The notes: generated by a model not told the origin, from the letters alone. A stretch of 15,610 nt of DNA from F2B08 sp046260445 (GCA_046260445.1 JBHEPF010000003.1:1-15610); one strand, 5' to 3'; shown: positions 1 to 7,240, counted from the stretch's first letter. Made by a program: numbers and translations.

Positions 1-801
1 GCCGCGACACATCCGCCCGACCTGGCCCGAGACCTCGTCGAGCGCGCTGTCGGCGAGGACGTTGCCTGGCTCGTCTCCGCAGACGGTGACCCGGGCCTCA
101 CCGACGCGATCGCGGCCGAGGTCTCGAGCCGCGCGGAACCACCGGACGTCGAGGTCCTCGTCGGGTCGTGGGACGTTCCGGGCTCCCGGCTCCTCGACGT
201 CGTCGCCGCGATGGACCGGCTCCGCTCGCCCGGCGGCTGTCCGTGGGATGCCGAGCAGACGCATACGTCCTTGGCGCCGTACCTCATCGAGGAGGCGCAC
301 GAGACGGTCGAGGCGATCGCGGCCGGCGATCTCCGTCATCTGGCCGAGGAGCTCGGCGACGTGCTGCTGCAGGTCGTCTTCCACGCGCGGGTCGCCGAGG
401 AGGCGAGCGAGGGCTTCGACATCGATGACGTTGCAGGCCATCTCGTGGCGAAGCTCGTCCGGCGCCATCCGCACGTCTTCGCCGACGGCGACGCGTCCTC
501 CCCGGACGAGGTCGAGGCCGCCTGGGAGCAGATCAAGACCGCCGAGCGGGTGGCCGCCGGCCACCATGACGACGACCTCCTGCATGGTCTGCCGGAGTCC
601 CTCCCCATTGGTCTTGCAGCGGACAAGGTCACCGACCGCGTGCGGCGCCGCAACCTCGTCGTGGACGAGGCCATCCAGGCCGAGCTCGGCCGAGCGCTGG
701 CGGACCTCGCCGCAGCCGAGGAGCACGCCCGTGCGACGCTGCGCCGGCTGGCCCTCACCGCGCGGCCGGGCGCCGCTTCCCCGGACGGCGCGGATGGCTG
801 A
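1..801 (+). CDS. mazG: MazG family nucleoside triphosphate pyrophosphohydrolase (5' end outside window)
   Basis: MazG hydrolyses NTPs, including damaged ones, to NMP and pyrophosphate, acting as a cytoplasmic house-cleaning enzyme. The frame is open from base 1, so the start lies upstream; 266 residues are visible. The MazG domain begins around visible residue 67 with the family block MDRLRSPGGCPWD, followed by QTH. The Mg-binding EExxE (EEAHE) comes next, then the EELGD helix. About 70 residues precede the domain; actinobacterial MazG proteins carry such an N-terminal region. An internal ATG at 211 would cut into the conserved block, so it is not the start. The stop at 799-801 overlaps the next gene by 8 nt (ATGGCTGA), so the two are probably translationally coupled. 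The family call is firm; substrate preference cannot be read from sequence. Confidence 0.93.
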   Translation, partial: AATHPPDLARDLVERAVGEDVAWLVSADGDPGLTDAIAAEVSSRAEPPDVEVLVGSWDVPGSRLLDVVAAMDRLRSPGGCPWDAEQTHTSLAPYLIEEAHETVEAIAAGDLRHLAEELGDVLLQVVFHARVAEEASEGFDIDDVAGHLVAKLVRRHPHVFADGDASSPDEVEAAWEQIKTAERVAAGHHDDDLLHGLPESLPIGLAADKVTDRVRRRNLVVDEAIQAELGRALADLAAAEEHARATLRRLALTARPGAASPDGADG

Positions 802-1699
802 CGTCATCGTCATCGGGGCCAGCGCGATCGACCTCAAGGCCACGGTCGGCTCTCCCCTCGTCCCCGAGACGAGCAACCCGGGCTCCGTCACCGCCACCCC
901 GGGCGGTGTCGGTCGAAACATCGCCGAGGTCCTCGCCCGGCTCGGCACCTCCGTCCGCCTCGTCAGCCGGGTCGCAGACGATCCCTTCGGTCGGCTGGTG
1001 CTCTCCGAGACGGAGGCGGCCGGAGTCGACATCACCGACGTGCACACCGACGCCGAACGGACCGCGACCTATGTCGCCACGCTCGACTCGGACGGCTCCC
1101 TCTCCGTCGCCGTCGCCGACTTCGCGGCCATCGACACGATGACCCTCGATCACGTGACGTCGCTGTCGTTCGACGGCATCGCCCACGTCGTCCTCGACGC
1201 CAACCTCCCCACTCCCGTCCTCACCGCCGCGCTCGAGCGCGCCGCCGAGGCCGGAGCCATGGTGACGATCGAGCCGGTGAGCGTCGCCAAGGCGGGCCGG
1301 CTGGCGGACCTGGCCAGCGCATACCCGGCCCACCTCCTCACGCCGAACGAGGACGAGTATGCGGCGCTCGCCTCGCGCGCCGACCCGTTCACCCTCGCCA
1401 CATGGGTCTGTCTGCGACGGGGCCTGGCCGGGAGCCGGCTCATCAGCGGACCGGACGAGCCCCCGCTCGACATCCCCGCCGTCCTCGTGCCGGCCGGTGA
1501 GGTGCGTGACGTCACCGGGGCGGGCGACTCCGCCACGGCCGGGCTCATCCACGCGCTCGTCCGCGGCGCCGGTCTCGAGGAGGCGATCGCCTTCGGGCAT
1601 GCGGTCGCAGCGCGGACCGTCCGGTCCCCGCTCGCTGTCCCGACCGACGTCGACGACCTCCCCGACCCGAGGACCCTCGCACCAGGAGAACAGCCATGA
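794..1699 (+). CDS. psuK: Pseudouridine kinase (PfkB/ribokinase family)
   Basis: This 301-residue PfkB-fold sugar kinase probably phosphorylates pseudouridine at the 5' position using ATP, the first step of pseudouridine breakdown. It has the N-terminal beta strand MADVIVIGASAIDL, the substrate-lid motif GGVGRNIAE near residues 37-45, LTPNEDEY near 183-190, and the C-terminal anion-hole motif DVTGAGDS with the catalytic Asp near residue 243. The GGVGRN form and, above all, the psuG neighbour point to PsuK rather than ribokinase or adenosine kinase. The length agrees with E. coli PsuK (about 313). The ATG at 794 lies inside the mazG stop region and has no strong Shine-Dalgarno, which fits translational coupling. 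It overlaps psuG by 4 nt (ATGA). The same frame stays open upstream to 62, but that part is a shadow of mazG. Confidence 0.88.
   Translation: MADVIVIGASAIDLKATVGSPLVPETSNPGSVTATPGGVGRNIAEVLARLGTSVRLVSRVADDPFGRLVLSETEAAGVDITDVHTDAERTATYVATLDSDGSLSVAVADFAAIDTMTLDHVTSLSFDGIAHVVLDANLPTPVLTAALERAAEAGAMVTIEPVSVAKAGRLADLASAYPAHLLTPNEDEYAALASRADPFTLATWVCLRRGLAGSRLISGPDEPPLDIPAVLVPAGEVRDVTGAGDSATAGLIHALVRGAGLEEAIAFGHAVAARTVRSPLAVPTDVDDLPDPRTLAPGEQP
1684..1689 (+). promoter_or_regulatory. Ribosome-binding site of psuG
   Basis: AGGAGA lies 6 nt before the ATG at 1696, inside the 3' end of psuK. It fixes the first ATG of psuG as the start, rather than the in-frame ATG six codons later. Confidence 0.75.
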
Positions 1700-2682
1700 C
1701 GACGCCGCACGCCATGGTTCAGCCCAGCGACGAGGTCCGCGACGCGCTCGCGTCCGGAGGTCCCGTCGTCGCCCTCGAGTCGACGATCATCAGCCACGGC
1801 ATGCCCTATCCCGACAACGTGGCGATGGCGCGTGAGGTCGAGGAGATCATCCGCCAGGGTGGCGCCACGCCCGCGACCATCGCGGTCCTCGAGGGGGTGC
1901 CGAGGGTGGGACTGTCCTGCGACCAGCTCGAGCTCCTCGGCTCCCACCCCGAGGTCGCCAAGGTGAGTGTGCGTGACCTGCCGTATGTGGTGGCCCGAGG
2001 CGCGCACGGCGCCACGACGGTCGCGAGCACGATGCGGCTGGCGGCGCTCGCCGGCATCCCGGTGTTCGTCACCGGCGGTCTGGGCGGCGTCCACCACGGC
2101 GCCGAGTCGAGCATGGACGTCAGCGCCGACCTCACCGAGCTCGGTCGCACCGACGTCGCGGTCATCTGCGCGGGAGTGAAGTCGATCCTCGACATCGGTC
2201 GCACCCTCGAGGTCCTCGAGACGCTCGGTGTGCCGGTCATCGGCGTCGGCTCCAGAGAGTTCCCGTCGTTCTTCTCCCGTCGTAGCGGGGTCCAGGCACC
2301 GATGTCCGTGCCCGGCCTCGACGACGGCGGGCCCGAGCTGCTCGCGGCGACGATGCGCGCCAAGTGGGATCTGCGCCTGCGCGGCGGCATCGTCATCGCC
2401 AACCCGGTGCCCGAGGCCGAGGAGATCCCCGCCGACGAGATGCAGGTCTTCATCGACCAGGCCCTCGCGGACAGCGAACGCCTGGGCATCAACGGCAAGG
2501 ACATCACGCCCTATCTCCTCGGCCGGCTCGTCGAGATCACCGGCGGGCGCTCCCTCGCGACGAACATCGCGCTCGTCCGGCACAACGCCCGACTCGGCGC
2601 GGCAGTCGCACGCGCGTATGCGCTCGGCGGCTACGCTGAGCGTGATCCCCATCCGCCGCTCACCCATCCCCCGAAAGCATAG
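1696..2682 (+). CDS. psuG: Pseudouridine-5'-phosphate glycosidase
   Basis: PsuG reversibly cleaves the C-C glycosidic bond of pseudouridine 5'-phosphate, giving uracil and ribose 5-phosphate (EC 4.2.1.70). The protein has 328 residues, close to the family's roughly 310. Visible family motifs are VALESTIISHGMPYPDN (Glu28), TGGLGGVHHGAE (residues 126-136), the SAD motif with metal-ligand Asp145, and CAGVKSILDI with Lys162. By position these match E. coli Glu31, Asp149 and the Schiff-base Lys166. SLATNIALVRHNA near the C-terminus is also characteristic. The last 12 or so residues are Pro/His-rich and look poorly conserved. The gene overlaps psuK by 4 nt. Its TAG stop (2680-2682) is embedded in the Shine-Dalgarno of eno, so ribosomes finishing psuG may feed enolase translation. 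No pseudouridine transporter gene is seen next to the pair. Confidence 0.96.
   Translation: MTTPHAMVQPSDEVRDALASGGPVVALESTIISHGMPYPDNVAMAREVEEIIRQGGATPATIAVLEGVPRVGLSCDQLELLGSHPEVAKVSVRDLPYVVARGAHGATTVASTMRLAALAGIPVFVTGGLGGVHHGAESSMDVSADLTELGRTDVAVICAGVKSILDIGRTLEVLETLGVPVIGVGSREFPSFFSRRSGVQAPMSVPGLDDGGPELLAATMRAKWDLRLRGGIVIANPVPEAEEIPADEMQVFIDQALADSERLGINGKDITPYLLGRLVEITGGRSLATNIALVRHNARLGAAVARAYALGGYAERDPHPPLTHPPKA
2632..2637 (+). promoter_or_regulatory. Possible internal -10 element for eno (TACGCT)
   Basis: TACGCT fits the actinobacterial TANNNT -10 pattern, lies inside the 3' end of psuG and would give a leader of roughly 45-50 nt for eno. I see no good -35 hexamer at 16-18 nt. Enolase is expected to need more expression than the salvage genes, so an internal promoter is plausible, but the sequence support is weak. 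Confidence 0.25.
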
Positions 2683-2685
2683 GAG
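2681..2685 (+). promoter_or_regulatory. Ribosome-binding site of eno overlapping the psuG stop codon
   Basis: AGGAG lies 6 nt before the GTG start of eno. Its first two bases are the last two bases of the psuG TAG stop, so termination on psuG and initiation on eno occur at the same place. This supports the GTG at 2692 as the true start. Confidence 0.75.
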
Positions 2686-2691
2686 TGCCCT

Positions 2692-3975
2692 GTGGCCACC
2701 ATCGAGGCCCTGAACGCCCGCGAGATCCTTGACTCCCGCGGCAGCCCGACCGTCGAGGTCGAGGTCCTGCTCGACGACAACACCTTCGCTCGCGCTGCCG
2801 TGCCGTCGGGTGCCTCGACCGGAGCCTTCGAGGCCGTCGAGCGTCGCGACGACGACAAGAACCGCTACCTCGGCAAAGGCGTCCAGGACGCGGTCGAGGC
2901 CGTCCTCGAAGACATCCAGCCCAAGCTGCTCGGGTTCGACGCAAGCGACCAGCGACTCATCGACGCGGAGATGCTCGCCCTCGACGGCACCGACAACAAG
3001 GGCTCGATCGGCGCGAACGCCATCCTCGGCGTCTCCCTCGCGGTCGCCAAGGCGGCCGCCGAGTCCGCCGGCCTCCCGCTCTTCCGCTACATCGGCGGCC
3101 CCAACGCCCACATCCTGCCCGTGCCGATGATGAACATCCTCAACGGTGGCAGCCACGCCGACTCCAACGTCGACATCCAGGAGTTCATGATCGCCCCCAT
3201 CGGCGCGAGCTCCTTCCGGGAGGCCCTGCGCTGGGGCGCCGAGGTCTACCACGCGCTCAAGGGCGTGCTCAAGGAGCGGGGTTTGGCGACCGGTCTCGGT
3301 GACGAGGGCGGCTTCGCCCCGAACCTCGAGTCCAACCGCGCAGCCCTCGACCTCATTCTCGACGCGATCCGCACAGCCGGCTACGAGCCGGGCACCGACA
3401 TCGCGCTCGCGCTCGACGTCGCCGCGAGCGAGTTCTTCGACAACGGCTCCTACTCCTTCGAGGGTGGGACCAAGTCCGCCGAGGAGATGGTGGCCTACTA
3501 CGCCGAGCTCGTCGACGCATACCCCCTCGTCTCGATCGAGGACCCTCTCAACGAGGACGACTGGGACGGCTGGAAGGCCATGACCGACCAGCTCGGCGAC
3601 AAGGTGCAGATCGTCGGTGACGACCTCTTCGTCACCAACCCCGAGCGACTGGCGCGCGGCATCGCCTCCAGCACGGCCAACGCGCTGCTCGTCAAGGTCA
3701 ACCAGATCGGGTCGCTCACCGAGACGATGGATGCCGTGGACATGGCGCACCGCGCTGGCTACCGCTGCATGATGAGCCACCGCTCCGGGGAGACCGAGGA
3801 CACGACGATCGCCGACCTCGCGGTCGCGACGAACTGCGGCCAGATCAAGACCGGCGCGCCGGCCCGATCGGAGCGCGTGGCCAAGTACAACCAGCTGCTG
3901 CGCATCGAGGAGGAGCTCGACGACGCCGCGGTCTACGCCGGCGCCGGCGCCTTCCCGCGTTTCTCGGCATCCTGA
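2692..3975 (+). CDS. eno: Enolase (phosphopyruvate hydratase)
   Basis: Enolase converts 2-phosphoglycerate to phosphoenolpyruvate in glycolysis. The 427-residue length is typical for bacteria. All expected active-site residues are visible: Glu205 in GDEGG, Mg ligands Asp242, Glu283 and Asp310, catalytic Lys335 in LLVKVNQIGS, and the signature SHRSGETEDT at 362-371. The N-terminal EILDSRGSPTVEVE and the mobile loop PSGASTGAFEAVE (38-50) are intact. The start is GTG with an AGGAG 6 nt upstream. The gene follows psuG by 9 nt and precedes the ftsB-like gene by 26 nt. The eno-ftsB-DUF501-ppx order is conserved in actinobacteria, for example M. tuberculosis Rv1023-Rv1026. Confidence 0.99.
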   Translation: MATIEALNAREILDSRGSPTVEVEVLLDDNTFARAAVPSGASTGAFEAVERRDDDKNRYLGKGVQDAVEAVLEDIQPKLLGFDASDQRLIDAEMLALDGTDNKGSIGANAILGVSLAVAKAAAESAGLPLFRYIGGPNAHILPVPMMNILNGGSHADSNVDIQEFMIAPIGASSFREALRWGAEVYHALKGVLKERGLATGLGDEGGFAPNLESNRAALDLILDAIRTAGYEPGTDIALALDVAASEFFDNGSYSFEGGTKSAEEMVAYYAELVDAYPLVSIEDPLNEDDWDGWKAMTDQLGDKVQIVGDDLFVTNPERLARGIASSTANALLVKVNQIGSLTETMDAVDMAHRAGYRCMMSHRSGETEDTTIADLAVATNCGQIKTGAPARSERVAKYNQLLRIEEELDDAAVYAGAGAFPRFSAS

Positions 3976-4001
3976 GCGAGGGCTGACCGGAACAGCTGAC
4001 G

Positions 4002-4559
4002 ATGGCGACCCGAGGGCCTGGCGCGGCGAAGGGGAGGGTCACAGCCCGTCCCGGAGCCCGCGCGTCCTCGGCTCGCCGCACGACGATCCGCTCCGACAAG
4101 GCGCGCCCCGCCAGCCGTGGCGGGGCTGCCGCCCGGAAGCCGCGGGGACCGTCCTCCCCAGCGGGCCGCGACCAGGGGAGCGGGCTCTGGCGGTGGGGCG
4201 TCATCACACTCGTCGCACTCGTGCTCGTCGTGCTGCTTGCACCGACCGTGCGCTCCTACTTCGCCCAGCGCGGTGAGATCGCCGCCCTCGAGCGCCAGGT
4301 CGCCCAGGGTGAGGAGCGGGTCGCTGCGCTCGAGGCGGAGGAGGAGCGCTGGCGTGACCCTGCATACATCGAGCAGCAGGCGCGGGAGCGGCTGAAGTTC
4401 GTGCGGCCCGGCGAGGTCTCCTACACCGTGATCGGGGCCGATGAGCTGCAGAGCCAGCAGATCGCGACCGGTGCCGTCGCGGAGTCCCGGCCGTGGTACG
4501 ACCGGCTCTGGGGAAGCATCGGCCAGGCCGACCGGACCGACGCCGAGCCGGTGCCGTGA
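4002..4559 (+). CDS. Septum formation initiator family protein (FtsB/DivIC-like)
   Basis: This 185-residue bitopic protein likely belongs to the divisome FtsB/DivIC family, which bridges FtsQ and FtsL at the septum. The N-terminal 60 residues are basic and low-complexity (rich in Arg, Ala, Pro) and presumably cytoplasmic. One transmembrane helix follows at about 62-81. A short extracytoplasmic coiled coil (about 88-118) contains EIAALERQVAQGEERVAALE, followed by the family motif WRDPAYIEQQARERLKFVRPGE. The long basic tail and acidic C-terminus are usual in actinobacterial versions. The start is uncertain because only a weak GAGGG lies 18 nt upstream of the ATG. The stop overlaps the next gene's GTG (GTGA). 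The position directly after eno matches Rv1024 of M. tuberculosis. Confidence 0.88.
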   Translation: MATRGPGAAKGRVTARPGARASSARRTTIRSDKARPASRGGAAARKPRGPSSPAGRDQGSGLWRWGVITLVALVLVVLLAPTVRSYFAQRGEIAALERQVAQGEERVAALEAEEERWRDPAYIEQQARERLKFVRPGEVSYTVIGADELQSQQIATGAVAESRPWYDRLWGSIGQADRTDAEPVP

Positions 4560-5107
4560 CGCGAGCGCAGGAGGCCGGTGGCCCCTGCGGTGAGCCGCCG
4601 AGCGAGGCGGATCTGGCCGCGGTCCACGGCCAGTTGGGGCGCGCCCCGCGGGGGACGGTCGGGGTCGCGCACCGGTGTCCGTGCGGCGATCCCGATGTCG
4701 TCCGGACCGCTCCCAGGCTGCCGGACGGGACGCCCTTCCCCACCTCGTTCTATGCCACCTGCCCGCGGCTCACCGGTGCTGTGAGCACCCTCGAGTCGCA
4801 AGGGGTCATGCGAGAGATGCAGGAGCGGCTCGCCACGGACGACGCGCTCGCAGCGGCGTATGCGACGGCCCACGCGGACTATCTGCGCCGGCGGGCGGAG
4901 CTCGCGGAGGTGCCGGAGATCGCCGGGGTGAGCGCCGGCGGGATGCCGTCCCGGGTCAAGTGCCTCCATGTGCTCGTCGCGCACTCCTTGGGTGCGGGGC
5001 CTGGGGTGAACCCGCTGGGGGACGAGGCGCTCGAGATGCTGCCGCGCTGGTGGGAGCACCCCTGCCGAGACCGACATGGCCCGACCGACCCGACGAAGGA
5101 GACGTAG
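4556..5107 (+). CDS. DUF501 domain-containing protein
   Basis: This 183-residue protein of unknown function belongs to the DUF501 family, found mainly in actinobacteria next to enolase and exopolyphosphatase genes (Rv1025-like). Family features visible are HRCPCGDP (residues 39-46), DGTPFPTSFYATCPRLT (57-73), LESQGVMREM (79-88) and KCLHVLVAHSLG (135-146). Cysteines 41, 43, 69, 136 and 170, with His39, His138 and His168, could form a metal site; that is an inference. I chose the GTG at 4556 because it gives a 4-nt GTGA overlap with the upstream stop. The ATG at 4493 would extend 63 bases into the ftsB-like gene. The stop is immediately followed by the ATG of the ppx gene. Confidence 0.9.
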   Translation: MTRAQEAGGPCGEPPSEADLAAVHGQLGRAPRGTVGVAHRCPCGDPDVVRTAPRLPDGTPFPTSFYATCPRLTGAVSTLESQGVMREMQERLATDDALAAAYATAHADYLRRRAELAEVPEIAGVSAGGMPSRVKCLHVLVAHSLGAGPGVNPLGDEALEMLPRWWEHPCRDRHGPTDPTKET

Positions 5108-6094
5108 ATGCCCCGCGTGGGAGCGATCGACTGCGGCACGAACTCCATCCGCCTCCTCATCGCCGACATCGAGCTCGCCGAGGGCCAGGCCCCCGTGCTC
5201 ACCGATGTCGTGCGCGAGATGGAGGTCGTGCGGCTTGGCTATGGCGTGGACCGGACCGGTCGGATCGACCCGGCCGCGATGGAGCGGACACTCGTCGCTG
5301 CCCGTCGCCATGCCGCGGCCTGTGAAGAGCACGGCGTCGAGGCGGTCCGGTTCGTCGCCACGTCGGCCTCGCGGGACGCCTCGAACGCCGGGGAGTTCAT
5401 CGAGGGCGTGCGAGCAGCGTTCTCGCACTTCGCGATCGCGCCCGAGGTCATCAGCGGGGGAGAGGAGGCCGAGCTGTCGTTCACCGGTGCCACCGGCGAC
5501 GTCGTCGCGGCCGGGCATCCCGGTCCCTATCTCGTCTGTGACATCGGCGGCGGCTCCACCGAGCTGGTGCGCGGCGAGGCGACACCGACGGGTACACGGG
5601 TCCTGCAGTCGCTCTCGGCCGACGTCGGGTGCGTGCGGATGACCGAGCGGCACGAGATGTCGGACCCGCCGACCGGCGATGAGATCACCGCGGCCACTCG
5701 TGACATCGAGGCGGCCATCGACGGCATCGTCGCCGAGGTGGACATCGCCGGCGCCGGGACCCTTGTCGGCCTGGCCGGCTCGATCACGACGGTGACGGCG
5801 CACGCGCTTCGGCTGCCGGCATACGACCCGGAGCGGATCCACCTCGCCGTCATCGCGCCGGAGCGGATCGCCGAGTCCGCGGCGGAACTGCTGGCCATGT
5901 CCCGCGAGGAGCGGGCAGCGCTGGGGTTCATGCACCCCGGACGGGTCGACGTGATCGGAGCCGGTGCGCTGGTCTGGGACCGGGTGGTCGCGCGCGTGGC
6001 GGCTGCCTCGCCCGGAGTCGAGGTCGTGACCTCCGAGCACGACATTCTCGACGGCATCGCTCTGAGCGTGGCCTACCGCCTCCGCAGCGCCTGA
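5108..6094 (+). CDS. Ppx/GppA family phosphatase (short exopolyphosphatase)
   Basis: The enzyme removes terminal phosphate from polyphosphate and/or hydrolyses pppGpp, linking polyphosphate to the stringent response. The 328 residues contain only the ASKHA-fold catalytic module. The C-terminal HD-like domain of E. coli PPX (about 510 residues) is absent, as in M. tuberculosis Rv0496 and Rv1026. Nucleotide/phosphate loops are visible as DCGTNSIRLL (8-17) and DIGGGSTEL (145-153). The catalytic glutamate is probably Glu120 in SGGEEAELS. GLAGSITTVTA near residue 220 completes the fold. AAGGAG lies 6 nt before the ATG, and the start codon follows the DUF501 stop directly. Polyphosphate and pppGpp activities cannot be separated from sequence. 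Confidence 0.93.
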   Translation: MPRVGAIDCGTNSIRLLIADIELAEGQAPVLTDVVREMEVVRLGYGVDRTGRIDPAAMERTLVAARRHAAACEEHGVEAVRFVATSASRDASNAGEFIEGVRAAFSHFAIAPEVISGGEEAELSFTGATGDVVAAGHPGPYLVCDIGGGSTELVRGEATPTGTRVLQSLSADVGCVRMTERHEMSDPPTGDEITAATRDIEAAIDGIVAEVDIAGAGTLVGLAGSITTVTAHALRLPAYDPERIHLAVIAPERIAESAAELLAMSREERAALGFMHPGRVDVIGAGALVWDRVVARVAAASPGVEVVTSEHDILDGIALSVAYRLRSA

Positions 6095-6126
6095 CCCGGG
6101 CCACCCGAAGACCCTCCCCGCGCGGC

Positions 6127-6132
6127 TACAGT
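6127..6132 (+). promoter_or_regulatory. Candidate -10 element for the tRNA gene (TACAGT)
   Basis: TACAGT ends 7 nt before the first base of the tRNA and fits TANNNT. The spacing would start transcription at or next to the mature 5' end. No convincing -35 hexamer is present at the normal distance. Confidence 0.45.
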
Positions 6133-6139
6133 GGCTGAC

Positions 6140-6213
6140 GCCCCCGTAGCCCAACCGGCAGAGGCAGGCGACTTAAAATCGCCCGAGTGCGAGTTCGAAT
6201 CTCGTCGGGGGCG
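6140..6213 (+). tRNA. tRNA with anticodon UAA (nominal tRNA-Leu), short variable loop
   Basis: Acceptor stem 6140-6146 pairs perfectly with 6206-6212. The D arm is a 3-bp GCC/GGC stem with GG and CAGA in the loop. The anticodon stem GGCGA/TCGCC is perfect, with loop CTTAAAA, so the anticodon is UAA at 6174-6176. The T arm is GCGAG/CTCGT with loop TTCGAAT. The variable region is only 5 nt (6184-6188), giving a 74-nt class I shape with discriminator G (6213) and no encoded CCA. Bacterial tRNA-Leu normally has a long variable arm and A73, although the GGCAGA in the D loop is leucine-like. The gene is therefore named Leu by anticodon only. I saw no in-frame TTA codon in the protein genes of this window. 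Confidence 0.85.
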
Positions 6214-6228
6214 CCGACAAGGGCGCCC
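6209..6228 (+). terminator. Hairpin at the 3' end of the tRNA gene
   Basis: GGGCGCC (6209-6215) and GGCGCCC (6222-6228) form a perfect 7-bp stem with a GACAAG loop. The left arm includes the last acceptor-stem bases, so hairpin and mature acceptor stem exclude each other. No U tract follows. It may terminate the tRNA transcript or serve 3' processing. Confidence 0.4.
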
Positions 6229-6256
6229 GCGGAACAATCGCACACCGCAGAGCATT

Positions 6257-6262
6257 TATCCT
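6257..6262 (+). promoter_or_regulatory. Candidate -10 element upstream of the Bax inhibitor-like gene (TATCCT)
   Basis: TATCCT fits TANNNT and lies in the only AT-richer patch between the tRNA and the next gene. It would give a leader of about 45 nt. No clear -35 element is seen. Confidence 0.35.
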
Positions 6263-6314
6263 CGTAGCAGGTGATGGGCACCGGACCCATCCGCACGACC
6301 ACAGAGAGGCCGCC

Positions 6315-7208
6315 GTGGCGACCAACCCCGTCTTCAACCGCATCGAGCAGGATGCCCAGCGTGGATACGCGGGCTTCGAGGCTCCCCGCAACGTTGGCAC
6401 AGAGCGCCGGCCCAACATGGGGCAGGCGCCGGCTCAGTGGGCCGGTCAGGACGCGATGACCCAGCGGCGCCTCGAGAACATGTACAACCAGCCGCCCGCG
6501 GGCCCGATCCAGACCGGCCGGGTGACGATGGACGACGTCATCATGAAGACGCTCTCGCTCTTCGGCATCGTGCTCGTCACCGCGACGATCGGCTGGATGG
6601 TGTCCGCCGCCAACCCCGGACTCGGCTTCATGCTGTGGATGGGCGGCATGATCGCCACGCTCATTCTCGGCTTCGTCATCGTCCTCAAGAAGACCCTGAG
6701 CGTCCCGCTCATCCTCGTGTACGCGGCAGTCCAGGGCCTCTTCGTCGGTGCCGTCAGCCAGTTCTTCGCGGTCGCCTTCGACCCGCCGAACACCCCGGTC
6801 TTCCAGGGCATCGTCGCCCAGGCGGTGCTCGCGACGCTGGCCACCTTCGCCGGCATGTTCATCGCCTACAAGACGGGCCTGATCAAGGTCACCGCGAAGT
6901 TCCGCCGCATCGTCACGATGATGATCTTCGGCTACGCCATCTTCGCGGTCGTCAACTTCATCTACGCGATGGTGTCCAACACCGCGTTCGGGTTCGGCGG
7001 CTCCGGCCCGCTCGGCATCGCCATCTCGCTCTTCGCCGTCGGTCTCGCGTCGGTCTCCCTGGCGCTGGACTTCGACTCCATCGAGCGGGCGATCGCCAGC
7101 GGCGCGCCGGAGAAGTACAGCTGGCTCCTCGCGCACGGCGTCATGGTCACGCTCGTGTGGCTCTACATCGAGTTCCTGCGACTGCTCGCCCGCCTGCGCA
7201 GCAACTGA
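6315..7208 (+). CDS. Bax inhibitor-1/YccA family integral membrane protein
   Basis: This 297-residue protein belongs to the BI-1/TMBIM-like family; a bacterial member, BsYetJ, is a pH-sensitive calcium leak channel. A hydrophilic N-terminal region of about 70 residues, longer than in YccA, is followed by seven hydrophobic helices at about 78-98, 103-124, 131-152, 162-184, 200-222, 233-252 and 270-291. The conserved acidic motif LDFDSIERAI (251-260) after helix 6 is typical; in the family, aspartates in this area form the pH sensor. The start is GTG with GAGAGG 5 nt upstream. The gene is monocistronic by appearance, with a tRNA upstream and a strong hairpin 33 nt after the stop. Its physiological role in actinobacteria is not established. 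Confidence 0.92.
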   Translation: MATNPVFNRIEQDAQRGYAGFEAPRNVGTERRPNMGQAPAQWAGQDAMTQRRLENMYNQPPAGPIQTGRVTMDDVIMKTLSLFGIVLVTATIGWMVSAANPGLGFMLWMGGMIATLILGFVIVLKKTLSVPLILVYAAVQGLFVGAVSQFFAVAFDPPNTPVFQGIVAQAVLATLATFAGMFIAYKTGLIKVTAKFRRIVTMMIFGYAIFAVVNFIYAMVSNTAFGFGGSGPLGIAISLFAVGLASVSLALDFDSIERAIASGAPEKYSWLLAHGVMVTLVWLYIEFLRLLARLRSN

Positions 7209-7240
7209 TCGCCGGCAGGTCATCGACACCCGCTCGCTGC

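Noticed and set aside
62..793. N-terminal extension of psuK in the same frame, reaching back to 62
   Set aside because: This part overlaps the mazG reading frame, which has the MazG motifs; the extension is an Arg/Ser/Pro-rich shadow. Kinase homology starts at the ATG at 794.
1150..3780. 876-codon open frame on the minus strand opposite psuK, psuG and eno
   Set aside because: It is a shadow ORF of high-GC coding sequence. The opposite strand encodes recognisable enzymes over its whole length, and the translation shows only Arg/Gly/Asp/Val-rich composition without domain motifs.
6231..6266. ECF sigma factor promoter upstream of the Bax inhibitor-like gene (GGAAC at 6231)
   Set aside because: The nearest CGT-type -10 core lies about 27 nt downstream, too far for the 16-18 nt spacing of such promoters.
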